5,109 nt of DNA from an uncultured Oscillospiraceae bacterium (GCA_910584605.1 CAJUAW010000156.1:1-5109); one strand, 5' to 3'. Shown: positions 1 through 5,109, numbered from the stretch's first letter. The notes: generated by a model from the letters alone, not told the origin. A program made the numbers and translations.

Positions 1-1
1 C

Positions 2-235
2 CGATCTGGCAAGGGCTACTCCGTGCTGGATGTGCTCCACGCCTACGAGAAGGCCTGCGGCCACGCCCTGCCCTATGTCATCGAGGCCCGCCGCCCCGGC
101 GACATCGCCGCCTGCTACGCCGACCCCGCCAAGGCACGGGACGAGCTGGGCTGGGAGGCCCAGCTGGGCATTGAGGAGATGTGCGCTTCCTCCTGGAAGT
201 GGCAGTCCTCCAATCCCAACGGTTATAAAGGTTAA
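2..235 (+). CDS. galE: UDP-glucose/UDP-hexose 4-epimerase, C-terminal fragment
   Basis: This is the last 77 residues of a GalE-type short-chain dehydrogenase/reductase epimerase, cut by the left window edge. GalE interconverts UDP-Glc and UDP-Gal with bound NAD, and some members also interconvert UDP-GlcNAc and UDP-GalNAc. Visible family marks are GKGYSVLDVLHAYEKA near the start of the fragment, the RRPGDIAACYAD segment that in GalE carries the sugar-nucleotide-contacting arginine, the DELGW motif, and the characteristic ending WKWQSSNPNGYKG. The reading frame is open from base 2 and stops with TAA at 233-235. The stop overlaps the ribosome binding site of the next gene, which suggests one transcript. 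Substrate range cannot be read from the fragment because the gatekeeper residue region is partly outside. The neighbouring NahK-like kinase makes activity on N-acetylated sugars plausible, but that is inference. Assignment to GalE is secure. The true start lies upstream of the window. Confidence 0.93.
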   Translation, partial: RSGKGYSVLDVLHAYEKACGHALPYVIEARRPGDIAACYADPAKARDELGWEAQLGIEEMCASSWKWQSSNPNGYKG

Positions 236-250
236 GGAGGAAGCAGAACT

Positions 251-1174
251 GTGAACAAGCCTGTTTTGGTCATCATGGCCGCCGGCATGGGCAGCCGGTA
301 CGGCGGCCTGAAGCAGCTGGACCCGGTGGGAAACCACGGCCAGCTCATCATCGACTACTCCATCTTTGACGCCCGCCGTGCGGGGTTTGAGACGGTGGTA
401 TTTGTCATCAAGCCGGAGATCGAGGCCGATTTCAAGGCCGCCATCGGAGACCGGATTTCCCGGGTCATGGACGTGAAGTACGCCTATCAGCTGAAGGAGG
501 ACCTGCCCGAGGGGTACACCGTCCCCGCCGGGCGGACCAAGCCCTGGGGCACCGCCCACGCCGCCCTGGCCGCCCGGAAGCTGGTGGACGGTCCCTTCGC
601 CGTCATCAACGCCGACGACTACTACGGCCCCGAGGCGTTTCGGGAGATCTACGAGTACCTCGCCGCCCACCCCGACGGGGACCTCTATGAGTACGTCATG
701 GTGGGCTACCTGGTAAAAAACACCGTCACCGAAAACGGCACCGTGGCCCGGGGGGTGTGTGAGGAGACGGAGGACCACTGCCTCGCCCAGGTGGTGGAGC
801 GCACCAAGATCGAGAAGGGCCCGCCCCCCCGCTTCACTGAGGACGACGGGGCCACCTGGACCCAGCTGGACGAAAACGCCATTGTGTCCATGAACATGTG
901 GGGCTTCAACCGCAGCTTTTTGGACGAGGCGCTGGCCCGGTTCCCCGCCTTTCTGGACCAGACCCTGGCGGAGAACCCGGAGAAGGGGGAGTATTTCCTG
1001 CCCACGGTGGTCAGCCAGCTCATCAACGAGGGCAAGGCCCGGGTGAAGGTGCTGCGCAGCGCCGACAAGTGGTACGGGGTCACCTACCGGGAGGACAAGC
1101 CCACGGTGGTGGCCGCCATCGCGGAAAAGACCGCGTCCGGGCTCTACCCCGACCAGCTGTGGGAGGTGAAGTGA
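251..1174 (+). CDS. Sugar-1-phosphate nucleotidyltransferase (probable UDP-HexNAc pyrophosphorylase-type)
   Basis: This 307-residue cytosolic enzyme of the NTP_transferase (GT-A-like) fold should join a sugar-1-phosphate to a nucleotide and release pyrophosphate. The nucleotide-binding loop is at residues 10-22 (AAGMGSRYGGLKQ, with Arg16 and Lys21 in the usual places). A PWGTAHA segment at 98-104 matches the base/ribose-contacting region, and NADD at 120-123 supplies the metal-binding aspartate. VVERTKI (181-187), SMNMWGF (213-219) and KWYGVTY (273-279) are further conserved-looking blocks. The GTG start at 251 sits 10 bases after AAGGAGG (234-240), which overlaps the galE stop. The stop overlaps the next ATG by one base, so translation is probably coupled. 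Lying between galE and a NahK-like kinase, it most likely uridylylates HexNAc-1-phosphate. The nucleotide and sugar specificity are inferred from context; glucose-1-phosphate or another hexose-1-phosphate is a possible alternative. Confidence 0.85.
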   Translation: MNKPVLVIMAAGMGSRYGGLKQLDPVGNHGQLIIDYSIFDARRAGFETVVFVIKPEIEADFKAAIGDRISRVMDVKYAYQLKEDLPEGYTVPAGRTKPWGTAHAALAARKLVDGPFAVINADDYYGPEAFREIYEYLAAHPDGDLYEYVMVGYLVKNTVTENGTVARGVCEETEDHCLAQVVERTKIEKGPPPRFTEDDGATWTQLDENAIVSMNMWGFNRSFLDEALARFPAFLDQTLAENPEKGEYFLPTVVSQLINEGKARVKVLRSADKWYGVTYREDKPTVVAAIAEKTASGLYPDQLWEVK

Positions 1175-2289
1175 TGGTCCCGGCAGAACAGACCCTTTCG
1201 GAGGTGCTGGACGCCTTTGACTTCGGCGCGCCTGTGGTGGGAGCCATCCGCTACGGCCACGGACATATCAACGACACCTTTGTGGTCCATACCCAGCCCG
1301 AGAACTGCTGCTGCCGCCGGTTTATCCTCCAGCGGATGAGCGCCGCCGCCTTCAAGCGGCCCGACCAGCTGATGGAGAACATCATCGGCGTTACCGAGTA
1401 CCTGGGCCGGCAGGTCGCCGGGCGCGGCGGCGACCGGAGCCGGGAGGCCATGGAGGTTCTCCGGCCCAAAAACGGCCAGCCCTACTACACCGACAGCCAG
1501 GGGGGCGCCTGGCGGCTATACCCCTTTGTGGAGCACACCGTCTGCTACCAGACGGCGGACACCCCGGAGCTCTTCGCCGCCTCCGGCCGGGCCTTTGGCC
1601 GGTTCCAGCAGCTGCTCCGGGACTACCCCGCCCAGACGCTCCATGAGACCATCCCCAACTTCCACAACACCGAGGACCGGCTGAACAAATTCAAGGCCGC
1701 CGTGGAGGCCGATCAGTTGGGCCGGGCGGCGGGCTGCCAGCCCGAGATCGACTTCGTCCTGGCCCGTCAGGCCGACTGCTCCGTGGCTCTGGACGCCATG
1801 CGGGCGGGCAAGCTGCCCCTTCGGGTCACCCACAACGACACCAAGCTGAACAACGTCCTCATGGACGAGGAATCCGGCGAGGGGGTGTGCATCATCGACC
1901 TGGACACCGTCATGCCCGGCCTGGTGCTCTACGATTTCGGCGACTCCATCCGCTTCGGGGCCAACCACTCCGCCGAGGACGAGACCGACCTGTCCAAGGT
2001 CAACCTGGACCTGGATCTGTTCGCCGCCTACACCGCCGCCTTTCTGGAGGGCGCCGGGGGCTCCCTCACTGGCGAGGAGATCGCCTGCCTGCCCTGGGGG
2101 GCCAAGCTGATGACCCTGGAGTGCGGGATGCGCTTCCTCACCGACTACCTGGAGGGGGATGTCTACTTCCACATCGCCCGGGAGACCCACAATCTGGACC
2201 GCTGCCGCACCCAGTTCAAGCTGGTGGCCGATATGGAGGCCCACTGGTCTGAGCTGGAGAGCATCGTCAACCAGTACCGCAGCAAATAA
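1174..2289 (+). CDS. nahK: N-acetylhexosamine 1-kinase, NahK/LnpB-like
   Basis: This 371-residue kinase has the aminoglycoside phosphotransferase (APH) fold and is predicted to phosphorylate GlcNAc/GalNAc at C1 with ATP. From memory it matches Bifidobacterium longum NahK along its length: YGHGHINDTF (27-36) in the nucleotide loop, FILQRM (50-55), GGAWRLYPFVEHTV (110-123), LGRAAGCQPEIDF (182-194), and LECGMRFLTDYLEGDVYF (315-332). Catalytic Asp222 lies in VTHNDTKLNN (218-227), and Asp242/Asp244 of IIDLDTVMPG (240-249) are the metal site, followed by YDFGDSIRFGA (253-263). Bifidobacterial NahK is about 359 residues, so this is full length with small insertions near residues 42-48 and 81-91. The frame is open upstream to about 898, but that part overlaps the preceding gene. 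The ATG at 1174, five bases after GGAGGTG (1162-1168), is the sensible start. Three consecutive cysteines (45-47) are unusual. Old databases label this family 'mucin desulfatase', which is misleading. Exact HexNAc preference is unproven. Confidence 0.9.
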   Translation: MVPAEQTLSEVLDAFDFGAPVVGAIRYGHGHINDTFVVHTQPENCCCRRFILQRMSAAAFKRPDQLMENIIGVTEYLGRQVAGRGGDRSREAMEVLRPKNGQPYYTDSQGGAWRLYPFVEHTVCYQTADTPELFAASGRAFGRFQQLLRDYPAQTLHETIPNFHNTEDRLNKFKAAVEADQLGRAAGCQPEIDFVLARQADCSVALDAMRAGKLPLRVTHNDTKLNNVLMDEESGEGVCIIDLDTVMPGLVLYDFGDSIRFGANHSAEDETDLSKVNLDLDLFAAYTAAFLEGAGGSLTGEEIACLPWGAKLMTLECGMRFLTDYLEGDVYFHIARETHNLDRCRTQFKLVADMEAHWSELESIVNQYRSK

Positions 2290-2291
2290 GC

Positions 2292-2298
2292 AAGGAGG
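2292..2298 (+). promoter_or_regulatory. Ribosome binding site fixing a TTG start
   Basis: A strong AAGGAGG lies directly after the nahK stop, eight bases before the TTG at 2307. It decides in favour of this rare start codon, because the next in-frame ATG is deep inside the sensory domain (residue 63). Confidence 0.75.
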
Positions 2299-2306
2299 AA
2301 ACCAGG

Positions 2307-3146
2307 TTGGACATTCTGTTTGACGAGGAGCAGCTGCTTCAGCTGGTCACCAACCTCTACGTCCTCACCGGGCTGACCGCCAACATCCTCGACCCCCAGG
2401 GACGGGATATCCACCTGTTCAAGGACCACCCGCCCTTCTGCCGGGCGGTCAACGACCTGCCGGAGGGCCATCAGCGGTGCGTGGACTGCGACATGTGGAA
2501 GGTGCGCAACTATACCGCGGAGAAGGGCTTTCAGCTCTACCGCTGCCACGCCGGCATCTGCGAGGCGGTCATGCCCCTCTACGACAAAAAAAATCCGCTG
2601 GCCTACCTGATCTTCGGCTGCTACCTGGACGACTCCCCCATCGAGGCCCAGTGGGAGCGCACCCGTCCGCTGATGGCCTGGTGGCCCCAGGGGCCGGACG
2701 CGCTGAAGGACGCTTTTTTTCAGTTCCGCCAGTATTCCTCCCAGGAGATCCAGGCTTACGCGGAGACGTTGGAGGCCCTGTCCGCCTACATCCGCCTGAA
2801 GGGCATGATCCTCACCACTGAACAGACCGACGCCCAGCGGCTGGAGCTGTTTCTGGACCAGCACTATATGGATAAGCTGTCCCTGGCCTCCATCTCCAAG
2901 CAGCTGCATATCGGCCGCACCAAGCTGTGCGCCCTGGCCAAGGAGCTGTCCGGCGGGCAGACGCTGTCCTACCTTATCGCCCACCGGCGCATCAACGCCG
3001 CCAAGCGCCTGCTCCTCCAGAGCAACATGCCCATCTCCGCCGTAGCGGAACAGGTGGGCATCAGTGACTACAACTATTTTTCCAAGGTTTTCCGCTCCAT
3101 GACCGGCACCACCCCCAGCGCCTTCCGGAAGAAGGTGCGGGGCTGA
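2307..3146 (+). CDS. AraC-family transcriptional regulator with N-terminal PocR-type sensory domain
   Basis: This 279-residue regulator starts at TTG. The N-terminal part (about 5-165) looks like the PocR ligand-binding domain: LVTNLYVLTGLTANILDPQG at 12-32, then C45, C58-x2-C61, and the block YRCHAGICEAVMPLY (78-92) with C80 and C85. The C-terminal part (about 180-277) is an AraC/XylS DNA-binding domain with two helix-turn-helices: LSLASISKQLHIGRTKLCAL (191-210) and ISAVAEQVGISDYNYFSKVF (243-262), ending TGTTPSAFRKK, the usual family signature. It lies 17 bases after nahK and is probably cotranscribed with it. It faces the transporter promoter downstream, so it likely senses a sugar or related metabolite and activates transport. 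The cluster of six cysteines could bind metal or respond to redox; the ligand is not known. PocR-AraC proteins next to carbohydrate ABC transporters are common in Clostridia. Family assignment is strong; target and ligand are inferred. Confidence 0.88.
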   Translation: MDILFDEEQLLQLVTNLYVLTGLTANILDPQGRDIHLFKDHPPFCRAVNDLPEGHQRCVDCDMWKVRNYTAEKGFQLYRCHAGICEAVMPLYDKKNPLAYLIFGCYLDDSPIEAQWERTRPLMAWWPQGPDALKDAFFQFRQYSSQEIQAYAETLEALSAYIRLKGMILTTEQTDAQRLELFLDQHYMDKLSLASISKQLHIGRTKLCALAKELSGGQTLSYLIAHRRINAAKRLLLQSNMPISAVAEQVGISDYNYFSKVFRSMTGTTPSAFRKKVRG

Positions 3147-3174
3147 AGGGGGGCTTGCGGAGCGGCTCCGGGAC

Positions 3175-3212
3175 AAAAATCGTACGACCTTTCATTGGTT
3201 TGTACGATTTTT
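3175..3212 (+). repeat. 11-bp inverted repeat after the regulator gene (operator pair or weak terminator)
   Basis: The left arm AAAAATCGTAC (3175-3185) is the perfect reverse complement of GTACGATTTTT (3202-3212), with a 16-base spacer. An A-tract before and a T-tract after the stem is the layout of a bidirectional intrinsic terminator, which would fit the end of the upstream operon. The stem is however only about one third GC and the loop is long, so termination would be weak. The arms also contain two of three evenly spaced GTAC motifs, so an operator role is at least as likely. Confidence 0.55.
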
Positions 3213-3228
3213 CTATAAATTGTACTTT
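3178..3228 (+). promoter_or_regulatory. Three GTAC-centred direct repeats at exact 20-base spacing, candidate AraC-type operator
   Basis: GTAC occurs at 3182-3185, 3202-3205 and 3222-3225, exactly 20 bases apart, inside similar contexts: AATCGTACGA, GTTTGTACGA and AATTGTACTT. Same-face spacing of about two helical turns is typical of AraC-family half-sites. Measured from the predicted start near 3269, the centres fall at about -85, -65 and -45, so the last site abuts the -35 region, as expected for an activator. The neighbouring PocR/AraC protein is the natural candidate to bind. Binding is inferred. Confidence 0.6.
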
Positions 3229-3233
3229 ACACA

Positions 3234-3262
3234 CTATGATTCACACAATGAACAAGTATAAT
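3234..3262 (+). promoter_or_regulatory. Predicted activator-dependent sigma-A promoter of the transporter genes
   Basis: A perfect TATAAT at 3257-3262, preceded by G, forms the -10. At 17 bases upstream the -35 position (3234-3239, CTATGA) matches TTGACA poorly. The better TTTACA at 3226-3231 is 25 bases away, too far for normal spacing. A good -10 without a -35 next to evenly spaced repeats points to an activated promoter. Transcription would start near 3269, leaving a 5' UTR of about 78 bases. Confidence 0.6.
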
Positions 3263-3271
3263 TAAATTCAA

Positions 3272-3306
3272 TCAGATGTATTTGTGGATTATTTCTATAC
3301 GTCTGA
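3272..3306 (+). other. 5' UTR stem-loop
   Basis: Bases 3272-3281 (TCAGATGTAT) pair with 3297-3306 (ATACGTCTGA), ten pairs including one G-U, around a 15-base AT-rich loop. It would sit almost at the 5' end of the predicted transcript, where such structures often protect mRNA from decay. No riboswitch family is recognised. Pairing is seen in the sequence; function is a guess. Confidence 0.4.
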
Positions 3307-3333
3307 CCGGTTCATAGGGAAAAATCAACAAAG

Positions 3334-3339
3334 AAGGAG
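3334..3339 (+). promoter_or_regulatory. Ribosome binding site choosing the lipoprotein start
   Basis: AAGGAG lies seven bases before the ATG at 3347 but only one base before the in-frame ATG at 3341. This selects 3347 and gives a clean signal peptide beginning MKKILATVLA. A longer in-frame reading from 3284 would add a charged leader that does not fit a secretion signal. Confidence 0.8.
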
Positions 3340-3346
3340 AATGAAA

Positions 3347-4630
3347 ATGAAGAAGATCCTTGCGACTGTTCTTGCCAGCGCCATGGCGCTGGCACTGGCC
3401 GCCTGCGGCGGAGGCGGCACCAGCACGCCCAGCACCTCCGGCTCCGGCTCCGGCGCCCCCGCCCCCTCCACTGGCGGCGACAAGACCGCCATCAGCGCCA
3501 TCGTGGCTGAGTACGGCCAGAACACCAAGCAGTGGTGGGCCGACTTCCAGAACGAGTTCAACGCCAGCCATGACGACATCGACCTGACCGTGGAGGTCGT
3601 CTCCTGGAACGACATCTCCACCGTGGTCACCACCCGCATCACCGGTAACGCCGCTCCCGACATCCTGAACATCGACCTGTTCGCAGCCTATCAGGACGAG
3701 GGCCTGCTCCTCCCCGCCAAGGACTATGTCTCTGACGAGACCTACGCCAAGCTGTACCCCGCCTTCCTGGACCAGTCCGTGGTGGACGGCACCGTGTGGG
3801 CCATCCCTGATCTGGCCTCCGCCCGCGCCATGTACTACAACAAGGACATCCTGGACGCCGCCGGCGTGGAAGTGCCCACCACCTGGGACGAGCTGAAGGC
3901 CGCCTGCGAGAAGATCAAGGCTTATGACCCCAACATCTACCCCTGGGGCATCGACATGACCACCGATGAGGGCCAGGCCGCTGCCGCTTACTACATCTGG
4001 AACAACGGCGGTGACTTCACCGACGCTGACGGCAATTGGACTCTGAACAGCGACAAGAACGTGGAGGCCATTGAGTTCGCCATCGACCTGGTCAATTCCG
4101 GCCTGACCAACACCGACCCCGCCAACGAGACCCGCTACAACCTGCAGGACCTGTTCGGCGCCGGCCAGCTGGCCATGATGATCGGCCCCAACTCCATCCC
4201 CACCTATGTGGCTGACGGCGGCTACACCGTGAACTACGGCTTCGCGGCCATTCCCACCAACGGCGGCAACGCCTCGGTCTCCGCCGGCGTTATGGACCGC
4301 TTCATGGTCTTCGATAACGGCTACACCGACGAGGAGATGGCCGCCATCACCGAGTTCTTCGACTACTTCTACGACGACGCCCGCTACTCCGCATGGGTGC
4401 TGATGGAAGGCTTCCTGCCTGCCACCTCCGCCGGCGGCGAGATCGTGGCCAAGGAGGACCCCTCCATGGCTCCCTGGGTGGACATCGTGGGTTCCTGTAA
4501 GTTCTACCCCGTGGCCAAGGCCGAGTGGGACGACGTGAAGACCGGCATCATCCGCGTGGAGCAGGAGGCTCTGCTGGGCGGCAACGTCAAGGAGCTGCTG
4601 GACGGTCTGCAGGCTGAGATCGCCGGCTGA
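3347..4630 (+). CDS. ABC transporter extracellular sugar-binding lipoprotein (family 1, CUT1)
   Basis: This 427-residue solute-binding protein is anchored outside the membrane and delivers a sugar or oligosaccharide to an ABC importer. The signal peptide (MKK, hydrophobic 4-16) ends in the lipobox LAAC with lipidated Cys20. A Gly/Ser/Thr/Pro/Ala linker runs from 21 to about 45. The mature domain shows the family-1 pattern: WWADFQNEFNASHDDIDLTV (63-82), the ITGNAAPDILNID block (98-110), VDGTVWAIPDLASARAMYYN (146-165), VEVPTTWDELKAACEKI (174-190), and LFGAGQLAMMIGPNSIP (269-285). Length is typical. Codon use is strongly biased to GGC, GCC, GAC, AAC and ACC, suggesting high expression. It has its own promoter and is followed by a permease, with two hairpins between them. 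The ligand cannot be read from the sequence. The amino-sugar genes upstream suggest lacto-N-biose, galacto-N-biose or a related host glycan, as inference. Confidence 0.92.
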   Translation: MKKILATVLASAMALALAACGGGGTSTPSTSGSGSGAPAPSTGGDKTAISAIVAEYGQNTKQWWADFQNEFNASHDDIDLTVEVVSWNDISTVVTTRITGNAAPDILNIDLFAAYQDEGLLLPAKDYVSDETYAKLYPAFLDQSVVDGTVWAIPDLASARAMYYNKDILDAAGVEVPTTWDELKAACEKIKAYDPNIYPWGIDMTTDEGQAAAAYYIWNNGGDFTDADGNWTLNSDKNVEAIEFAIDLVNSGLTNTDPANETRYNLQDLFGAGQLAMMIGPNSIPTYVADGGYTVNYGFAAIPTNGGNASVSAGVMDRFMVFDNGYTDEEMAAITEFFDYFYDDARYSAWVLMEGFLPATSAGGEIVAKEDPSMAPWVDIVGSCKFYPVAKAEWDDVKTGIIRVEQEALLGGNVKELLDGLQAEIAG

Positions 4631-4659
4631 TCTCCCCCTATAGCCAAGCAAACGACCGT

Positions 4660-4686
4660 GGGGCCGGGCCAAAACGGCCCGGCCCC
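4660..4686 (+). promoter_or_regulatory. Very stable GC hairpin between binding protein and permease
   Basis: GGGGCCGGGCC (4660-4670) pairs perfectly with GGCCCGGCCCC (4676-4686) around an AAAAC loop: 11 G-C pairs. No T-run follows, so it is not a standard intrinsic terminator. In binding-protein operons such hairpins commonly block 3' exonuclease and keep the binding-protein mRNA more abundant than the permease mRNA. That role is inferred here. Confidence 0.7.
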
Positions 4687-4691
4687 CATCC

Positions 4692-4749
4692 TCTTCCAGC
4701 CGTTTTCCAAGGGCGATGCGCCCGCCGCCCTTGGAAAGCGGCCGGAAGA
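4692..4749 (+). repeat. Long imperfect palindrome (24-pair stem) before the permease gene
   Basis: Bases 4692-4715 pair with 4726-4749 in 24 positions: 22 Watson-Crick pairs, one G-U (4703/4738) and one mismatch (4698/4743). The inner 12 pairs (TTTCCAAGGGCG with CGCCCTTGGAAA) are perfect, and the loop is 10 bases (4716-4725). It begins six bases after the first hairpin and ends 13 bases before the permease ribosome binding site. No T-tract follows. It could be an RNA stability or attenuation element, or a dispersed palindromic repeat of the REP/MITE kind. Copy number in the genome would decide. Confidence 0.65.
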
Positions 4750-4762
4750 CGCTCAATGATTT

Positions 4763-4770
4763 AAGGAGGT
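4763..4770 (+). promoter_or_regulatory. Strong ribosome binding site for the permease GTG start
   Basis: AAGGAGGT is a near-perfect anti-16S match, six bases before the GTG at 4777. It fixes that start and would let the permease be translated independently despite the hairpins just upstream. Confidence 0.85.
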
Positions 4771-4776
4771 GTCTTC

Positions 4777-5109
4777 GTGAATACCAAAACCCCGGCAGCT
4801 CCCCCGGTCCAGAAGGCGGCAAAAGCGGCCGAACTCCGTCTGCCCAACCCCGGGAGCAAAAAGCTCTTCCGCACCATCGAGCCCTATATCTGGATCGCCC
4901 CCAGCGTCATTCTGATGGCCGTCTTCATCCTGGCCCCCATCCTCTCCGTGTTCCAGCGGTCCCTGAACAAGGTGAGCCGGACGGGCCAGCTCCGGGGCTT
5001 CAACAACTTTGAAAACTTCACCAAAGTCCTGAAAAGCCCCACCTTCACCCTGGTGCTGAAAAACACCATCGTCTGGACCATCGCCGTGGTGGTTATCTCC
5101 ACCGTGCTG
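4777..5109 (+). CDS. Sugar ABC transporter permease, MalF/UgpA-like, N-terminal fragment
   Basis: The first 111 residues of an integral-membrane permease are present, and the gene runs off the right edge. The start is GTG. A polar, Ala/Lys/Pro-rich cytoplasmic tail of about 33 residues precedes the first membrane helix (about 37-59, IWIAPSVILMAVFILAPILS), which has the usual placement for a MalF/UgpA-type CUT1 subunit. QRSLNK (60-65) and the loop FNNFENFTKVLKSPTFTLVLKNTIVW (75-100) follow the family pattern of a 'NF..v..n..f...l.NT' segment leading into helix 2, which begins near 97. The EAA motif that contacts the ATPase lies beyond the window. Together with the binding protein this makes an importer. 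A second permease (MalG-like) is expected next, and a shared MsmX-type ATPase may be encoded elsewhere; both are inference. Confidence 0.9.
   Translation, partial: MNTKTPAAPPVQKAAKAAELRLPNPGSKKLFRTIEPYIWIAPSVILMAVFILAPILSVFQRSLNKVSRTGQLRGFNNFENFTKVLKSPTFTLVLKNTIVWTIAVVVISTVL

Noticed and set aside
898..1173. N-terminal extension of the kinase frame upstream of 1174
   Set aside because: It overlaps the nucleotidyltransferase in another frame, gives a Gly/Arg/Pro-rich leader absent from NahK, and a well-placed ribosome binding site precedes the ATG at 1174.
1516..2244. A 242-codon minus-strand open frame inside the kinase gene
   Set aside because: Gly/Val-rich shadow translation; the plus strand matches NahK along its full length.
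3158..3170. Small CGGAG/CTCCG hairpin after the regulator stop as a terminator
   Set aside because: Only five pairs with a three-base loop and an A-rich, not T-rich, tail; too weak to call.
2163..3176. A 337-codon minus-strand open frame opposite the AraC gene
   Set aside because: Low-complexity Gly/Leu/Val/Gln composition with no recognisable motifs, fully overlapping a gene with clear PocR and AraC domains.
3147..3346. Riboswitch or small RNA in the 200-base gap
   Set aside because: The pieces visible are phased repeats, a promoter and one simple stem-loop. No known riboswitch core or multi-helix junction is recognisable, and the 5' UTR of about 78 bases is short.
3272..4822. A 516-codon open frame on the minus strand opposite the binding-protein gene
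   Set aside because: It is the antisense shadow of a GC-rich gene with strong third-position bias. Its product is Gly/Val/His-rich without domain features, and it runs across both hairpins and two real genes.
4716..5012. A 98-codon plus-strand frame beginning in the hairpin loop
   Set aside because: It is out of frame with the permease, which has the ribosome binding site, membrane helix and family pattern; this frame shows Pro/Arg-rich shadow composition.
1..5109. CRISPR array, tRNA/rRNA genes, insertion sequence or attachment sites
   Set aside because: No repeat-spacer pattern, RNA gene signature, transposase or integrase sequence was seen on either strand.

Overview
The window is GC-rich, compact and almost entirely coding on the + strand, with strong AAGGAGG-type ribosome binding sites, GTG and TTG starts, and a lipoprotein of the Firmicutes type. 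Together these suggest a high-GC gut Clostridia member, perhaps Oscillospiraceae of the Flavonifractor/Lawsonibacter kind. That placement is an inference from sequence style, not from a marker gene.

Positions 2-2289 hold three tightly packed sugar-nucleotide genes: the C-terminal end of a GalE-type UDP-hexose 4-epimerase (2-235), a sugar-phosphate nucleotidyltransferase (251-1174), and a kinase closely resembling bifidobacterial N-acetylhexosamine 1-kinase, NahK/LnpB (1174-2289). An AraC-family regulator with an N-terminal PocR-type sensory domain follows 17 bases later (2307-3146) and probably ends this operon. A 200-base AT-rich gap (3147-3346) carries three GTAC-centred motifs spaced exactly 20 bases apart, a perfect TATAAT box with no good -35, and a short 5' UTR stem-loop. 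It drives a second unit: a sugar-binding lipoprotein (3347-4630), two back-to-back strong hairpins (4660-4749), and the start of a CUT1-type permease (4777 to the window end).

The parts suggest a route for host-glycan amino sugars. The ABC transporter would import an oligosaccharide, the kinase would make HexNAc-1-phosphate, the nucleotidyltransferase would charge it with UMP, and GalE would interconvert the galacto and gluco forms. This resembles the bifidobacterial lnpABCD (lacto-N-biose/galacto-N-biose) pathway, except that a pyrophosphorylase-type nucleotidyltransferase stands where the GalT-like LnpC would be. The AraC/PocR protein is the obvious candidate regulator of the transporter promoter. 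The functional links are inferred. The family assignments are read from the protein sequences.
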